A stretch of 64,000 bases of DNA from Treponema putidum. Its GTDB lineage: Bacteria > Spirochaetota > Spirochaetia > Treponematales > Treponemataceae. The translations under genes were made by a program, and so were the position numbers. Shown in pieces: positions 8,764 to 17,512 of the stretch. The stretch is taken from the NCBI RefSeq assembly GCF_000755145.1, contig NZ_CP009228.1, positions 2,403,694-2,467,693 on the forward strand, given 5' to 3'. The notes under the pieces are model-generated. The model did not search any database, was not told the origin of the DNA, and saw nothing but the letters and a program-made list of their open reading frames with translations. Position 1 is the stretch's first letter. Each line of letters begins with the position of its first letter.

Positions 8764-9327
8764 TTAGTTTAGGCTTTTTAGGTATTCTTCACGTCCCAGT
8801 TTATAAAGGTTGTTCCCCTTGGAATCGATTATGCAGGTTACGGGAAAGTCTTCAACATAGAGCTTACGGACAGCTTCAGCTCCCAAATCTTCATAGCAGA
8901 TAACTTCGGCCGATTTAATTCGGCTTTTAATCAAGGCAGCGGCTCCTCCGATGGCGGCAAAATAACAAGCTCCATGTTCTATTATTTTTGCAACTACCTC
9001 ATCGTTTCTCTTTCCTTTTCCGACCATAGCCATAAGCCCCTCATCTAAAAGCTGAGGTGTATAGGCATCCATTCGGTAACTGGTTGTAGGCCCTGCAGAA
9101 CCTATGGGCTCTCCGGGCTTTGCAGGACTCGGACCTACATAGTACATGACAGCCCCCTTTACATCTATGGGGAGTTTTTCTCCCTTTTCTAAAAGTTCGC
9201 ATAGGCGTTTGTGAGCTGCATCTCTTCCCGTATAAATATAGCCGTTCAATAAAACAATATCTCCGGCCTTAACATCTTTTAAATCTTCCCTTGTAAATGG
9301 TGTTGTAAGTTTTTTCATCTCAGACAT
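8764..9327 (-). CDS. fumB: Class I fumarate hydratase beta subunit
   Basis: The 187-residue protein is the C-terminal (beta) half of the iron-sulfur class I hydro-lyases, with GDIVLLNGYIYTGRDAAHKR and the substrate-binding GSAGPTTSYRMD. In this family the alpha and beta subunits may be separate, as here. Fumarase and L(+)-tartrate dehydratase cannot be told apart reliably by eye; linkage to citrate lyase maturation favours the fumarate/malate reaction in citrate fermentation. It starts 14 bases after the alpha gene. Confidence 0.85.
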   Translation of the reverse strand: MSEMKKLTTPFTREDLKDVKAGDIVLLNGYIYTGRDAAHKRLCELLEKGEKLPIDVKGAVMYYVGPSPAKPGEPIGSAGPTTSYRMDAYTPQLLDEGLMAMVGKGKRNDEVVAKIIEHGACYFAAIGGAAALIKSRIKSAEVICYEDLGAEAVRKLYVEDFPVTCIIDSKGNNLYKLGREEYLKSLN

Positions 9328-9341
9328 TTTTCCTTCCTCCC

Positions 9342-10187
9342 TTATAAAGTAACTTCCTTATGGCGTGTTGCATGACAGTTTATATTTACACAAATAGGAA
9401 GACCTGCAATATGTGTGGGATAGGTTTCGATTAAAACCCTTAAAGCCGTAGTCTTACCTCCGTAACCTTGGGGGCCTATACCTAAGGCGTTGACTTTCTC
9501 AAGCATTTCTTTTTCGAGGTTAGCATAGAAAGGATCGGGATTATAACTATCCATCGGTCTCATCAAGGCTTTTTTTGCTATTAAGGTTACCTTATCTACG
9601 GTACCGCCTATTCCGACACCTACAACTATGGGAGGACAGGGGTTAGGCCCTGCAAGTTCTACAGTTTCCAATATGAATTTTTTTACCCCCTCAAGGCCGT
9701 CGGAGGGCTTAAGCATTGCAAGGCGGGACATATTTTCGGAGCCGAAACCCTTGCCTGCAAACATAATATGAAGTTTATCGCCGGGTACAATATTATAGTG
9801 GATTACTGCCGGTGTATTATCCTTTGTGTTTACCCTATTGTAAACTGGATCGGCAACAACGGATTTTCTTAAATAACCTTCCGTGTAGCCCTGTCTTACA
9901 CCCTCATTTATAGCATCTTCAATGTATCCGCCTTCAATGTGAACATCTTGCCCAATCGTAACGAAAATTACAGCCATTCCCGTATCCTGGCACATGGGCG
10001 AATTCGTATTTTTTGCAATATCGGCATTTTCTATAATTTGATCGAGTGTATCACGGGCTAAGCTCCACTTTTCGGCTTCCCGCGACATCTTTAAACTTGT
10101 CAATACATCTTGCGGAAGATAATAGGCGGCCTCAATAGCCATCCTCTTAACTTCTTCCGTAATTTTTTTTGCTTCTACAATGTGCAT
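9342..10187 (-). CDS. fumA: Class I fumarate hydratase alpha subunit (4Fe-4S)
   Basis: The protein of about 281 residues is the iron-sulfur half of a class I fumarase/tartrate dehydratase. It has QDTGMAVIFV, AGKGFGSENMSRL and PNPCPPIVVGVGIGGT, with cysteines (CQDTG, NPCPP, CVNINCHATRH) able to ligate the 4Fe-4S cluster. A TTG at 10205 would add six residues, but the ATG giving MHIVEAKK fits the family better. The enzyme interconverts fumarate and malate and is oxygen sensitive, suiting an anaerobe. It is first in the fum-citC-citXG operon and lies directly behind a strong promoter. Confidence 0.88.
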   Translation of the reverse strand: MHIVEAKKITEEVKRMAIEAAYYLPQDVLTSLKMSREAEKWSLARDTLDQIIENADIAKNTNSPMCQDTGMAVIFVTIGQDVHIEGGYIEDAINEGVRQGYTEGYLRKSVVADPVYNRVNTKDNTPAVIHYNIVPGDKLHIMFAGKGFGSENMSRLAMLKPSDGLEGVKKFILETVELAGPNPCPPIVVGVGIGGTVDKVTLIAKKALMRPMDSYNPDPFYANLEKEMLEKVNALGIGPQGYGGKTTALRVLIETYPTHIAGLPICVNINCHATRHKEVTL

Positions 10188-10196
10188 ACTCAAAAA

Positions 10197-10223
10197 TACC
10201 CCCAAAAGTTATTCTTGGGGGTA
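10197..10223 (-). promoter_or_regulatory. Inverted repeat over the fumAB-citCXG start site (candidate operator)
   Basis: TACCCCCAA and its complement TTGGGGGTA are separated by nine bases. The repeat begins directly after the -10 box, so it spans the expected transcription start and also contains the GGGGG that serves as ribosome binding site of fumA. As DNA it could be a repressor operator; as RNA it could fold over the binding site only if transcription starts near its outer edge. Confidence 0.55.
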
Positions 10224-10252
10224 ATTATAGAACATTAAAAGTTTACTGTCAA
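10224..10252 (-). promoter_or_regulatory. Near-consensus sigma-70 promoter of the fum-cit operon
   Basis: On the minus strand TTGACA (10252-10247) and TATAAT (10229-10224) are separated by exactly 17 bases. Both boxes are consensus. The fumA start lies 36 bases downstream of the -10 box. Confidence 0.85.
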
Positions 10253-10267
10253 TTGATGCGGAAATAC

Positions 10268-10939
10268 TTATAGCTTAATTGTTTCTACCATGTAGCGGAT
10301 GGAGTTTCCCATTTTATCATATTGATGTTTTTCTATTACAAAGATGAGGCTTGTGTTTGTGTTATCGATAATTACCTTTTTTATTGCGTAGTCCCGTACA
10401 CCTGATCTGGTTTTTCCTTTTAGGCCGGCTTCTTTTTTTATCTTATTACCGTTAGGTTTTATGATTTCAACTTCAATATAAAAAGATGCTTCTAAATTGG
10501 ATTTTTTATCCTTGTACAGCATGACCTTATACTCATCATTGGTTTCAAAGTCCTTAAAAATCAAGGTTGTTTCGTTTATTGTAGAGTCTGTAGCCGAATA
10601 AATAGCCCTACCCTCATTTTTATCGCTTATCTTCCATTTTAAAAGGGAAGGATTAGCCCTATCCAAAAGGCTTAAAAATATATTTTTACTGTCTTTATCG
10701 GCAGTCTCAGATGTCGGACTTGTTATAAAGCGTCCTGAAGGCAAAAAGTTGTTTGCTTCTACATCAATGCAATATATTTCTGCATAAGCACGATAGGTTT
10801 CATCGGTCAAGCCGTATTGGCCGAAAGCAAATTTACTTCCATCAGGTGAAAAACCTAAATTCGAAAAGGTTGCAATATCGCCTGCAAACAGAAAAAAAGA
10901 ACAAAGAATAAAACAAAAAGAAATCAGAGCTTTACGCAT
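10268..10939 (-). CDS. Secreted DUF2259-type protein
   Basis: The 223-residue protein begins with a clear signal peptide (MRKALISFCFILCSFFLFAG) and then FSNLGFSPDGSKFAFGQYG, the opening typical of DUF2259 predicted secreted proteins, which are common in treponemes. The FSPDG/KFAFGQYG opening resembles a beta-propeller-like blade. The function is unknown; a periplasmic or surface protein is expected. It ends 15 bases before the -35 box of the fum-cit promoter and is preceded by the repeat array at 11002-11090. Confidence 0.7.
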   Translation of the reverse strand: MRKALISFCFILCSFFLFAGDIATFSNLGFSPDGSKFAFGQYGLTDETYRAYAEIYCIDVEANNFLPSGRFITSPTSETADKDSKNIFLSLLDRANPSLLKWKISDKNEGRAIYSATDSTINETTLIFKDFETNDEYKVMLYKDKKSNLEASFYIEVEIIKPNGNKIKKEAGLKGKTRSGVRDYAIKKVIIDNTNTSLIFVIEKHQYDKMGNSIRYMVETIKL

Positions 10940-11001
10940 AATACACCTCTCATCTATTCTAAAATATCGGCTTAAAAAAAAAGAACTTAAGAAATCATTT
11001 G

Positions 11002-11090
11002 GATAAAGCGGCTTTTAAAATTGAGATAAAGCCGGCTTTCAAAATTTGGATAAAGCCGGCTTTTAAGATTTTGATAAAGCCGGTTCTTTT
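11002..11090. repeat. Four tandem 24-bp units, each containing a palindrome AAAGCCGGCTTT
   Basis: Units starting GATAAAGC lie at 11002, 11025, 11049 and 11073, a period of 23-24 bases. The core AAAGCCGGCTTT is self-complementary, so each unit can form a small hairpin. The last unit overlaps the 3' end of the FtsX-type permease gene and encodes its final residues. 24 is a multiple of three, so copy-number change would not shift that frame. The units are degenerate, and there are no spacers as in a CRISPR. Confidence 0.8.
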
Positions 11091-12274
11091 TTTGTAAAGC
11101 TGTACATAGTTTTAAGGGCTGCGAGGGGGCCGATTACCGAAATAAGGGCAAAGGTCAAAAGAAAGCAAACAAATGTCCAAAGAAAAGAAGGGTTTAAAAA
11201 AGGCATCTTCATTCCTGTAACAATTGCCTGATTAAATAAAAACATAATCAAACATGAAAGAACCGTTCCTATAATTGCTCCCGACATACTTATCATAAGA
11301 GATTCTAAAACCGCAAGTTCAAATAACTTCTTTTTGGTACTTCCTATTATCCTCAACATTCCGAATTCTTCTTTACGCTCATTAAAAATCGAAGAAAAAG
11401 AAACAGCCAACACGATAAATGAAAGAAGCCATAAGATCGCAATAAGGATATAAACATAGACATTTAAGCTTGAAATACTTGAAGATATATTCGTCATCAT
11501 CCTCTTTGATATTAAAGGATAAATTTCTTCTCCCTTAAATTCTTCTCTTATCTTTTTAGCTACCTCACCTGCATCGTATCTCGGATTAATCCTTACCATG
11601 ACACTTGAAATCAAATTTTCATTTTTTGCAACAGGATGCTGCATAATTCTTTCGTACTCTTTTGCAAGCTTCCTTGCATTTTCTATTGTCATAAAAATGG
11701 AATTATCAAAGCCCATTCCTGTTTTGCTCAAACGTCCGGCAATTACAAAAGGCTGATTAAAAAATTTTACTTGGGAATTATAATCACCTGACACATTACT
11801 TCCGGCTACAATTTGATTATCTAAAAGGGGTAGTTTTATCTGTTTTTTAAGCCAAGGCTTTACATTAAAATCGGAATCAAAATCGATACCGATAATCTGC
11901 AAAGGAAATGAACAGCAGCCTGCAGAGAGGGTTGCAATAAAAAGCTGAGGAGATGCAAGTTCGACTCCTTCAATTTTTTTTACTCGTTCTACAACTTCAG
12001 TATCAAAATAAAAACTATTAGGCTCCCCCCTCAATAAGGCATTTTCAATCTTTGAATCATAGCCTTGGGGGACGACAATAATATCCGCACCAAGGCGGTT
12101 TGATAGAGACACCATTCCGCCCTTTAAACTTTTTACCAAAAAACTGCCTGCAAAAAGGCTAAAGGCTAAAACAGCAGTAAGAATAATTAGGCTTGCAGTT
12201 CTAAAAGGTTTTCTTTTGATATTCAATTTTGCAAGCTCATAGGCGGTCAGTTTTTTTGTTTGTAAATTCTCCAT
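11063..12274 (-). CDS. FtsX/MacB-type ABC transporter permease
   Basis: The 403-residue protein has one N-terminal membrane helix (residues 26-48), a large extracytoplasmic domain and three C-terminal helices, with FNERKEEFGMLRIIGSTKKKLF between the second and third: the FtsX/MacB permease layout. It is the last gene of the iron cluster, 18 bases after the FMN-binding lipoprotein. In the Campylobacter P19 cluster two such permeases pair with an ATPase; here there are three. The role is probably coupling ATP hydrolysis to a periplasmic process in iron uptake (inferred). Its C-terminal codons run into a tandem repeat. Confidence 0.85.
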   Translation of the reverse strand: MENLQTKKLTAYELAKLNIKRKPFRTASLIILTAVLAFSLFAGSFLVKSLKGGMVSLSNRLGADIIVVPQGYDSKIENALLRGEPNSFYFDTEVVERVKKIEGVELASPQLFIATLSAGCCSFPLQIIGIDFDSDFNVKPWLKKQIKLPLLDNQIVAGSNVSGDYNSQVKFFNQPFVIAGRLSKTGMGFDNSIFMTIENARKLAKEYERIMQHPVAKNENLISSVMVRINPRYDAGEVAKKIREEFKGEEIYPLISKRMMTNISSSISSLNVYVYILIAILWLLSFIVLAVSFSSIFNERKEEFGMLRIIGSTKKKLFELAVLESLMISMSGAIIGTVLSCLIMFLFNQAIVTGMKMPFLNPSFLWTFVCFLLTFALISVIGPLAALKTMYSFTKKEPALSKS

Positions 12275-12292
12275 AGTTTTTTAGAGGTTTCC

Positions 12293-12754
12293 TTAATTTT
12301 CTTTTGCATTTTGCATTGCATTTTGCATTGCACCCCGTAATGCATTTTCAACTGCGTCCTTAAATAGTTTATAAGAAATTGAAGCACCGGCTATTACATC
12401 AACTTCATCGATATTTTGAGTTTCAACCAATTTTTGACCGTACTCCGCCGATCTTAAAACAGAGGCTTGAGCAATTTTATAAAGGCCTATATTTTTTATA
12501 ACTCCGTCAACTTTTCCGTATTCAGGCCCTTTTAGATTTCCGTTTTTTTCATAAGACAAAAACGTACACTCAACAATCTTACCCTCTTCAATTTTTATTT
12601 TAACTTCGGCTGTTCCGCCCCAATCGTCTTTAATACTTGAAAGAGCCGTATAAACACCGTCTTTATATTTTATGCTTTTCTTTGTTTCCGTTTTTGAACA
12701 GGAAAAAATACAGATAACACATAGTGCAAAAAAAATAATTTTATAATTTTTCAT
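12293..12754 (-). CDS. FMN-binding domain lipoprotein
   Basis: The 153-residue protein has a lipoprotein signal with cysteine C19 in IFSC, then an FMN_bind domain (about 30-140). DVIAGASIS at 119-127 resembles the ApbE flavinylation motif in which a terminal Ser/Thr takes FMN covalently. It would therefore be a membrane-anchored periplasmic flavin carrier. The gene overlaps the ATPase stop-start by 4 bases and sits inside the iron cluster, suggesting an electron-transfer step such as ferric reduction (inference). The C-terminus has a short AMQN repeat encoded by 12-bp repeats near 12309-12332. Confidence 0.8.
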   Translation of the reverse strand: MKNYKIIFFALCVICIFSCSKTETKKSIKYKDGVYTALSSIKDDWGGTAEVKIKIEEGKIVECTFLSYEKNGNLKGPEYGKVDGVIKNIGLYKIAQASVLRSAEYGQKLVETQNIDEVDVIAGASISYKLFKDAVENALRGAMQNAMQNAKEN

Positions 12755-13443
12755 ACATTATCTCCTCTTGACGACCTTACCCTGCTCATCTTTTCAATTC
12801 TTGCTATTTTACCGTGCTCAAGAACAACCATCCTTTCAGCCTGATCTGCAACCTCAGGATCGTGGGTTACAACTATGATTGTACTTCCTGCATTATGGAG
12901 TTTTTCAAAAATTTCCATTACAAGTTTTTCATTTTTTTCGTCTAAGTTCCCCGTAGGTTCATCGGCAAGCAGGAGCTTTGGATGATTTATTAAAGCACGA
13001 GCAATGCAGACACGCTGCTGTTCTCCTCCCGATAATTGATTGGGCAGATGCTTGGCTCTTTCTTTTAAGCCCACACTTTCAAGGGCTTCAAGAGCTTCCT
13101 TTTCATCGGGAATACTGTGATAGTACTGAGCCATCATTACATTTTCAAGGGCTGTAAGATAGTTTACAAGATGAAATTGTTGAAAAACCAAACCTATCAT
13201 ATCCCGCCTGACTATCGTCAATTCTTTAGAAGAAAGTTTTGAAATGTCTTGACCTGCCAAATCAATTTTTCCTAAAGAAGGCTTATCCATACAGCCGATT
13301 ATGTTCATCAATGTGGTTTTACCTGAACCCGAAGGCCCCATTATCGAAAGCCACTCTCCTTCTTCAACCGTCAAATTTATTTTATCAAGTGCTTTAAGAT
13401 CTCCATATATTTTAGAAATTTCGGTTAAGGTTAAAATATTCAT
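12751..13443 (-). CDS. ABC transporter ATP-binding protein, LolD/MacB type
   Basis: The 230-residue ATPase has Walker A GPSGSGKTT, signature LSGGEQQRV, Walker B LLLADEPTGNLD and the switch histidine in VVTHD. The EPTGNLD form is typical of ATPases that partner FtsX/MacB permeases rather than solute importers. It lies between permease genes, 27 bases after the 378-residue permease, and overlaps the flavin lipoprotein gene. It should energise the two or three permeases of this cluster. Confidence 0.92.
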   Translation of the reverse strand: MNILTLTEISKIYGDLKALDKINLTVEEGEWLSIMGPSGSGKTTLMNIIGCMDKPSLGKIDLAGQDISKLSSKELTIVRRDMIGLVFQQFHLVNYLTALENVMMAQYYHSIPDEKEALEALESVGLKERAKHLPNQLSGGEQQRVCIARALINHPKLLLADEPTGNLDEKNEKLVMEIFEKLHNAGSTIIVVTHDPEVADQAERMVVLEHGKIARIEKMSRVRSSRGDNV

Positions 13444-13470
13444 AAATTCAAATTCTCCTTAAAATTAAGA

Positions 13471-14607
13471 TTACTCTCCGCGTAAAACAAGAGCAGGATC
13501 AACATCCACAGTCGCCCTTACCGGAAAGAGGGATGCAATAATAGTGATAACTATGGAAGAAATTACGGTAAAAGGAGCCAGCCTTACGGGAAAGGAAACC
13601 TCTCTTGCAAAAACGCTTATACTTACATTATTTGCAAATAAGTAGCCGAGGCCTATTCCTAAAATACCGCCCATAAGCCCAAGCATAACCGCTTCTCCCA
13701 AAAAATCTATAACAACACTTTTATTGGAAGCACCTAAAGCTTTTTTTAAACCTATTTCTTTTCTGCGTTCCACCACTACTGCCATCATAGTAGTGGTTAC
13801 ACATATCATAGTCAAAAACAAAACAATAATGGTAACAATCCAAACAAGGGCCTGTAGTTTACTTAAAACCGTATCCTGAGATTCGGTAACACGCTTAACA
13901 AGACGGGGAGTAATACCTTCCGCATTTTTTAAAACTTTTTCGGCAACCGAATTAAGATAGTCCCTATTTCCGTCAATACTGCACTCAATTACATCGAAGG
14001 CATCATTATAGCCTATAATATTTTTTATATCCTCAAGGCTCATAAAGATAAACTCTTCTTCGACACCACCTGTTGTAACGATGCCTGAAACTTTGAATTC
14101 GTTTACGGTTACATCTCCGTCAGGTTTTGGAGTATTTACAATAAAATTGTCTCCTACGGATAAGCCTATAGCCATACTTATTTCATGACCTATTAAAACT
14201 TCTTTTTTTTCTTTAGGCCATTGTCCTCTCACAAGCCAATAGGGACTATTGTTCTTTGCACTTATAAGATCGGTAGCAGCTATCATATAAGGCTGTTCGT
14301 TTACCTTTGCAGGTTTATAAATATAAGGAGCAAAACCTACAAGTTTTTCAGAGTCAATTTCTTTTTTAATTTTATCTATCTGATCTTTTCTTATTTTCGT
14401 ATCGCTTTCGGAAGGCAAAAATATCATATTTGCCCCGTATGAGCGGAACACCGTTCCCATTTGACGCGGAATGTCGTAGTAAATAGTCAATAAGCCCGAT
14501 AAAACGGTTGCACCGATTGCAATAGCCAGTAAAGCCACCAACATTCTTGAACGGCGCCGCAATAAAGAACTCATTATCATTTTAAAATACATCTTATTTT
14601 TAGTCAT
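13471..14607 (-). CDS. FtsX/MacB-type ABC transporter permease
   Basis: The 378-residue permease has an N-terminal helix (about 20-42), a periplasmic domain and three C-terminal helices with VVVERRKEIGLKKALGASNKSV between them. It resembles the 455-residue permease directly upstream (33 bases away), and the two probably form a heterodimer, as in the P19-linked permeases Cj1661/Cj1662. It belongs to the iron cluster operon. Confidence 0.87.
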   Translation of the reverse strand: MTKNKMYFKMIMSSLLRRRSRMLVALLAIAIGATVLSGLLTIYYDIPRQMGTVFRSYGANMIFLPSESDTKIRKDQIDKIKKEIDSEKLVGFAPYIYKPAKVNEQPYMIAATDLISAKNNSPYWLVRGQWPKEKKEVLIGHEISMAIGLSVGDNFIVNTPKPDGDVTVNEFKVSGIVTTGGVEEEFIFMSLEDIKNIIGYNDAFDVIECSIDGNRDYLNSVAEKVLKNAEGITPRLVKRVTESQDTVLSKLQALVWIVTIIVLFLTMICVTTTMMAVVVERRKEIGLKKALGASNKSVVIDFLGEAVMLGLMGGILGIGLGYLFANNVSISVFAREVSFPVRLAPFTVISSIVITIIASLFPVRATVDVDPALVLRGE

Positions 14608-14640
14608 ATCTTACATCCTTAACACCTTGAACTGGAACAT

Positions 14641-15918
14641 TTATTTTCCGTGTAAAACTTCCGTAGGATTTAGTTTTAATAAATATCTTACAGACGGAAG
14701 ACTTCCTAAAAGGGTAATCAAAAAAATAATAAGAACCACAATAGGAATGACCATGGGGGCAGGCGGAATTGCAGAGCCGAAAACGCTTCGGCCTATTATT
14801 TGCGTTAAGCCCAATCCTATAAAATATCCGGCTGTTCCTCCTATAATTCCTATTACCATAACCTCCGTTAAAACCGAAACGGTAACGGCAATGTTGCTTG
14901 CACCTATGGCTTTTTTTAAACCGATTTCCGTCCTTCTATCCATAACGCTGGCCGTTACCAAGTTTGAAATGCCAAGAGCCGAAGCAATCAAACTTAAAAT
15001 AGTAATTAAAAGCATTAACAAGGTTGTCTTATTTAAGATAGCTCCTTCGGATTCGGCCACCTGTCTTATCGGCTTTGCAACCGCATCCGTTATAACCTCC
15101 TGAATCTGATAACAAATACTGCTTACATAGGCAGTACAATACCATATTTCCATTTCTTTTATCGTTAAACTTAAAGGACTTCTTGCAGCCTTTCTTGCCA
15201 AATCATTGTCGGGAGTTGTCAAAGCACTTACCTCAATACTTTCGCAAACATTTGTCTTTCCTAAAAATTCTTGAGCGGTATGTAATGTAGTAAAAATTAC
15301 CTCATCTTCATTGCTTCCCGAATTAAAAATTGCGGAAACTTTTAAGGTTTTAGATGCTGCAGCACTTGTAAGTTTGATCTCATCTCCTACTTTTAAGTTA
15401 TTCCTTCCTGCAAAAAGACTTCCTACCATGCATGAAGAATTATCATCATCCGAAACCCAGTTTCCGTTTACTTCCCACCAAGTACGCATCCTTCTTATTC
15501 CGGTTATAACTTCCTGCCCGGTATGAAGATCTATTTTAAAATCAAACCATGTACCCGACAGGCGCACGGGTTTATCCCCCCCGTCATAGTTTACTTGCAC
15601 ATTTAAAAAAGGTGCATAATCGACAATATTGTATGCCCAAAATATGGTTTTAATTTTATACAATTCATCTTCTTTTAAGAATTTTTTTGTATTTCCCGAC
15701 TCTTCACCGTAAATATCATCCAAAAGAGAAGATTCCTTATGGGCAACATTGATATTAGCTCCATAGGTTTTAAGCTCTTGGTTTACCTTATCCCCTACAC
15801 CAAGCATTGTGTTAAGCATCGAGGTTGAAAGACTTGCACCTAGGGCAATGGTAAAAGCTATCATTACCATTTTTCCCTTTTGTCTAAAAAGGGCACCCGC
15901 TATCATTCTCCAAAACAT
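14641..15918 (-). CDS. FtsX/MacB-type ABC transporter permease
   Basis: The frame is open to 16008, but the ATG at 15918 (product MFWRMIAGALFRQ, 425 residues) has GGAGGAG directly upstream and starts like its sister permeases, so it is preferred. The protein has an N-terminal helix, a large periplasmic domain and three C-terminal helices with VMDRRTEIGLKKAIGASN. It is the first permease of the iron cluster. The 242 bases before it contain five consecutive hairpins, unusual inside an operon. Confidence 0.85.
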   Translation of the reverse strand: MFWRMIAGALFRQKGKMVMIAFTIALGASLSTSMLNTMLGVGDKVNQELKTYGANINVAHKESSLLDDIYGEESGNTKKFLKEDELYKIKTIFWAYNIVDYAPFLNVQVNYDGGDKPVRLSGTWFDFKIDLHTGQEVITGIRRMRTWWEVNGNWVSDDDNSSCMVGSLFAGRNNLKVGDEIKLTSAAASKTLKVSAIFNSGSNEDEVIFTTLHTAQEFLGKTNVCESIEVSALTTPDNDLARKAARSPLSLTIKEMEIWYCTAYVSSICYQIQEVITDAVAKPIRQVAESEGAILNKTTLLMLLITILSLIASALGISNLVTASVMDRRTEIGLKKAIGASNIAVTVSVLTEVMVIGIIGGTAGYFIGLGLTQIIGRSVFGSAIPPAPMVIPIVVLIIFLITLLGSLPSVRYLLKLNPTEVLHGK

Positions 15919-15933
15919 ATCTCCTCCAATATC

Positions 15934-16145
15934 TATAAACAGTGAGGCAGAATTCCTGCCGAGCTGTTTATCATATCTCCTATAAAAACTTTCCTTAAAA
16001 TTCGACAACCGTAGAAATCTTCAGATTTCGAAGCTGTCGAATTCCGCCGTTTCGTAACGTCAGTAAGAAACGGCATACAATAAGCGACGTTTGCCTGCAA
16101 GGCAAACTCGACAGCGTTTTTAGACAATGCCAACTGCATTGTCTA
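15934..16145. repeat. Array of five hairpins between two iron-cluster genes
   Basis: Five inverted repeats follow one another: ATAAACAG/CTGTTTAT with inner GGCAG/CTGCC (15934-15972); TTCGACA/TGTCGAA with inner GAAATCT (16001-16041); GCCGTTTC/GAAACGGC; GTTTGCCT/AGGCAAAC; and TAGACAATGC/GCATTGTCTA (ending 16145). No protein with a ribosome binding site fits. Short hairpins built on GCATTGT also occur near 21380 and 56270, which suggests a dispersed palindromic repeat family. Its position could also affect message levels of downstream genes. Confidence 0.7.
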
Positions 16146-16160
16146 AAATAAGCCTCCTAT

Positions 16161-17406
16161 TTATTTAAAACGATGAGCCTCGGACTCAAGGTCTGATATT
16201 TTTATTTTAATATTCCCGGCATGTACAATATAAGGAATCGGAACCGGATTACATCCTCCGGGAAAACCTATCGTAGCCTTATTCATAACTACATCGCAAA
16301 GTTTACAGATTACCTCATTATTCCGCTCAAAATAACCGCTTGGACCGCAGATATCGCAGGCGTCAAGGCCTACACCGTAAGAGCCTTCACTTTTTTTTAT
16401 GGCAATAAAACGCATACTGATTCCTTGTTCCGTTATATATTCATAACGGTGGAGTCTATCATCCTCCAACTGCTCTAAAGAAATAACAGCCATACCGTCT
16501 TCAATAGTATAATTTTCAGGCGGAGATAAAGGAACTTCTCGGTCTACATAAAAGCGCAAAAAAGACAAAGAAAAAACCGAAATCAATAAAAGACTTAAAG
16601 AAAATCTAGCCCACCTTTTTGCATTCCTTTTTTTTGCTTTTATTTTTCTTAATTCGGCATTATTATTGTACGGTTCGGTAATTTTAATATTTTTTTTCCA
16701 TAAAAGAATTGGAGCAAACATTATAAACACAATAACGGCAAAGATAAAAAAGTTTCCGTTATTTACTACGCTTGCAATAAACCAAAAAATAAAATCATTC
16801 CGCGGAATTATCCTTAAAGAATACAAACGTTGTAGTATAACCACAATTTGAGTTATCCCTAAAATACAAAGAGAAGCTATTACGGTAACTTTTAATTCAA
16901 TATCGGATAACTTTATTAAGGTTTTATAAATTGAAAGACTTGCAAGAATAATAAAAACTATTCCGAGTAAGTAACCTATAAGTCTGTATAAAACGAGGGT
17001 ACTTACAGCACTTTCCCCGTAATTAACTAAGGTAGTGGAAAGAGTTATTATGACAGGAAGATAATAAAATATCGTTGCTGCCGTATATAAAAAAAACTGC
17101 TGTGCTGAAGAAATTTTCATACAATAAAGAATTTTTTGTTTTAAACAGCAAAAGAAAAATTAAAATTAAAAAAAATATACTGACGGGAATCATCGACCAA
17201 AAGGCAAAGTTAGTTCTATTTATGTAATTAGGAATAGATCTTAATATTGCAGAAACAATGCTGCCGATAAATCCTGTGAGTATACTTAATAAAATAATAT
17301 ACCGTTTTTTTTCGGGCCTTTGGGTTCTAAATGAGGCAAAAACAACTGCAAGGACTAAAGCGAATCCAATGCCTGCTTCAATAACCCTTATATAAAATTT
17401 TAAAAT
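16161..17406 (-). pseudogene. DUF2318 iron-cluster membrane protein, frameshifted
   Basis: The intact 3' frame (16161-17120) encodes several membrane helices and a C-terminal cysteine domain: CDICGPSGYF, CKLCDVVMN and GGCNPVPIP, the DUF2318 signature. Upstream, a second frame (about 17406 to 17100) encodes more helices (RVIEAGIGFALVLAVV) and joins the first if one T is removed from a T8 run (A8 at 17089-17096, plus strand). No ATG, GTG or TTG is in frame; GGAGG precedes an ATT at 17406. DUF2318 proteins sit beside FTR1 and P19 and probably bind metal or pass electrons. Real decay and sequencing error are both possible. Confidence 0.75.
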
Positions 17407-17419
17407 GATGCACCTCCCA

Positions 17420-17469
17420 AAAACAAAAACGTCAAAAGTAACCGCCGAAGTTTTAGCTTCGGCGGTTAC
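17420..17469 (-). terminator. Terminator or attenuator after the Tp34/P19 gene
   Basis: A perfect 13-bp GC-rich stem (GTAACCGCCGAAG and complement, loop TTTTAG, 17438-17469) is followed on the minus strand by T-rich sequence. It lies 44 bases after the stop of the iron lipoprotein and before the DUF2318 gene, so it may reduce rather than end transcription of the downstream cluster. Confidence 0.8.
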
Positions 17470-17512
17470 AAATTGAATGAGTAATTAGTATTATACTACT
17501 ACTTGGACAAGT

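Noticed and set aside
11002-11090. CRISPR-like array
   Set aside because: The 24-base units are contiguous with no spacers and differ between copies.
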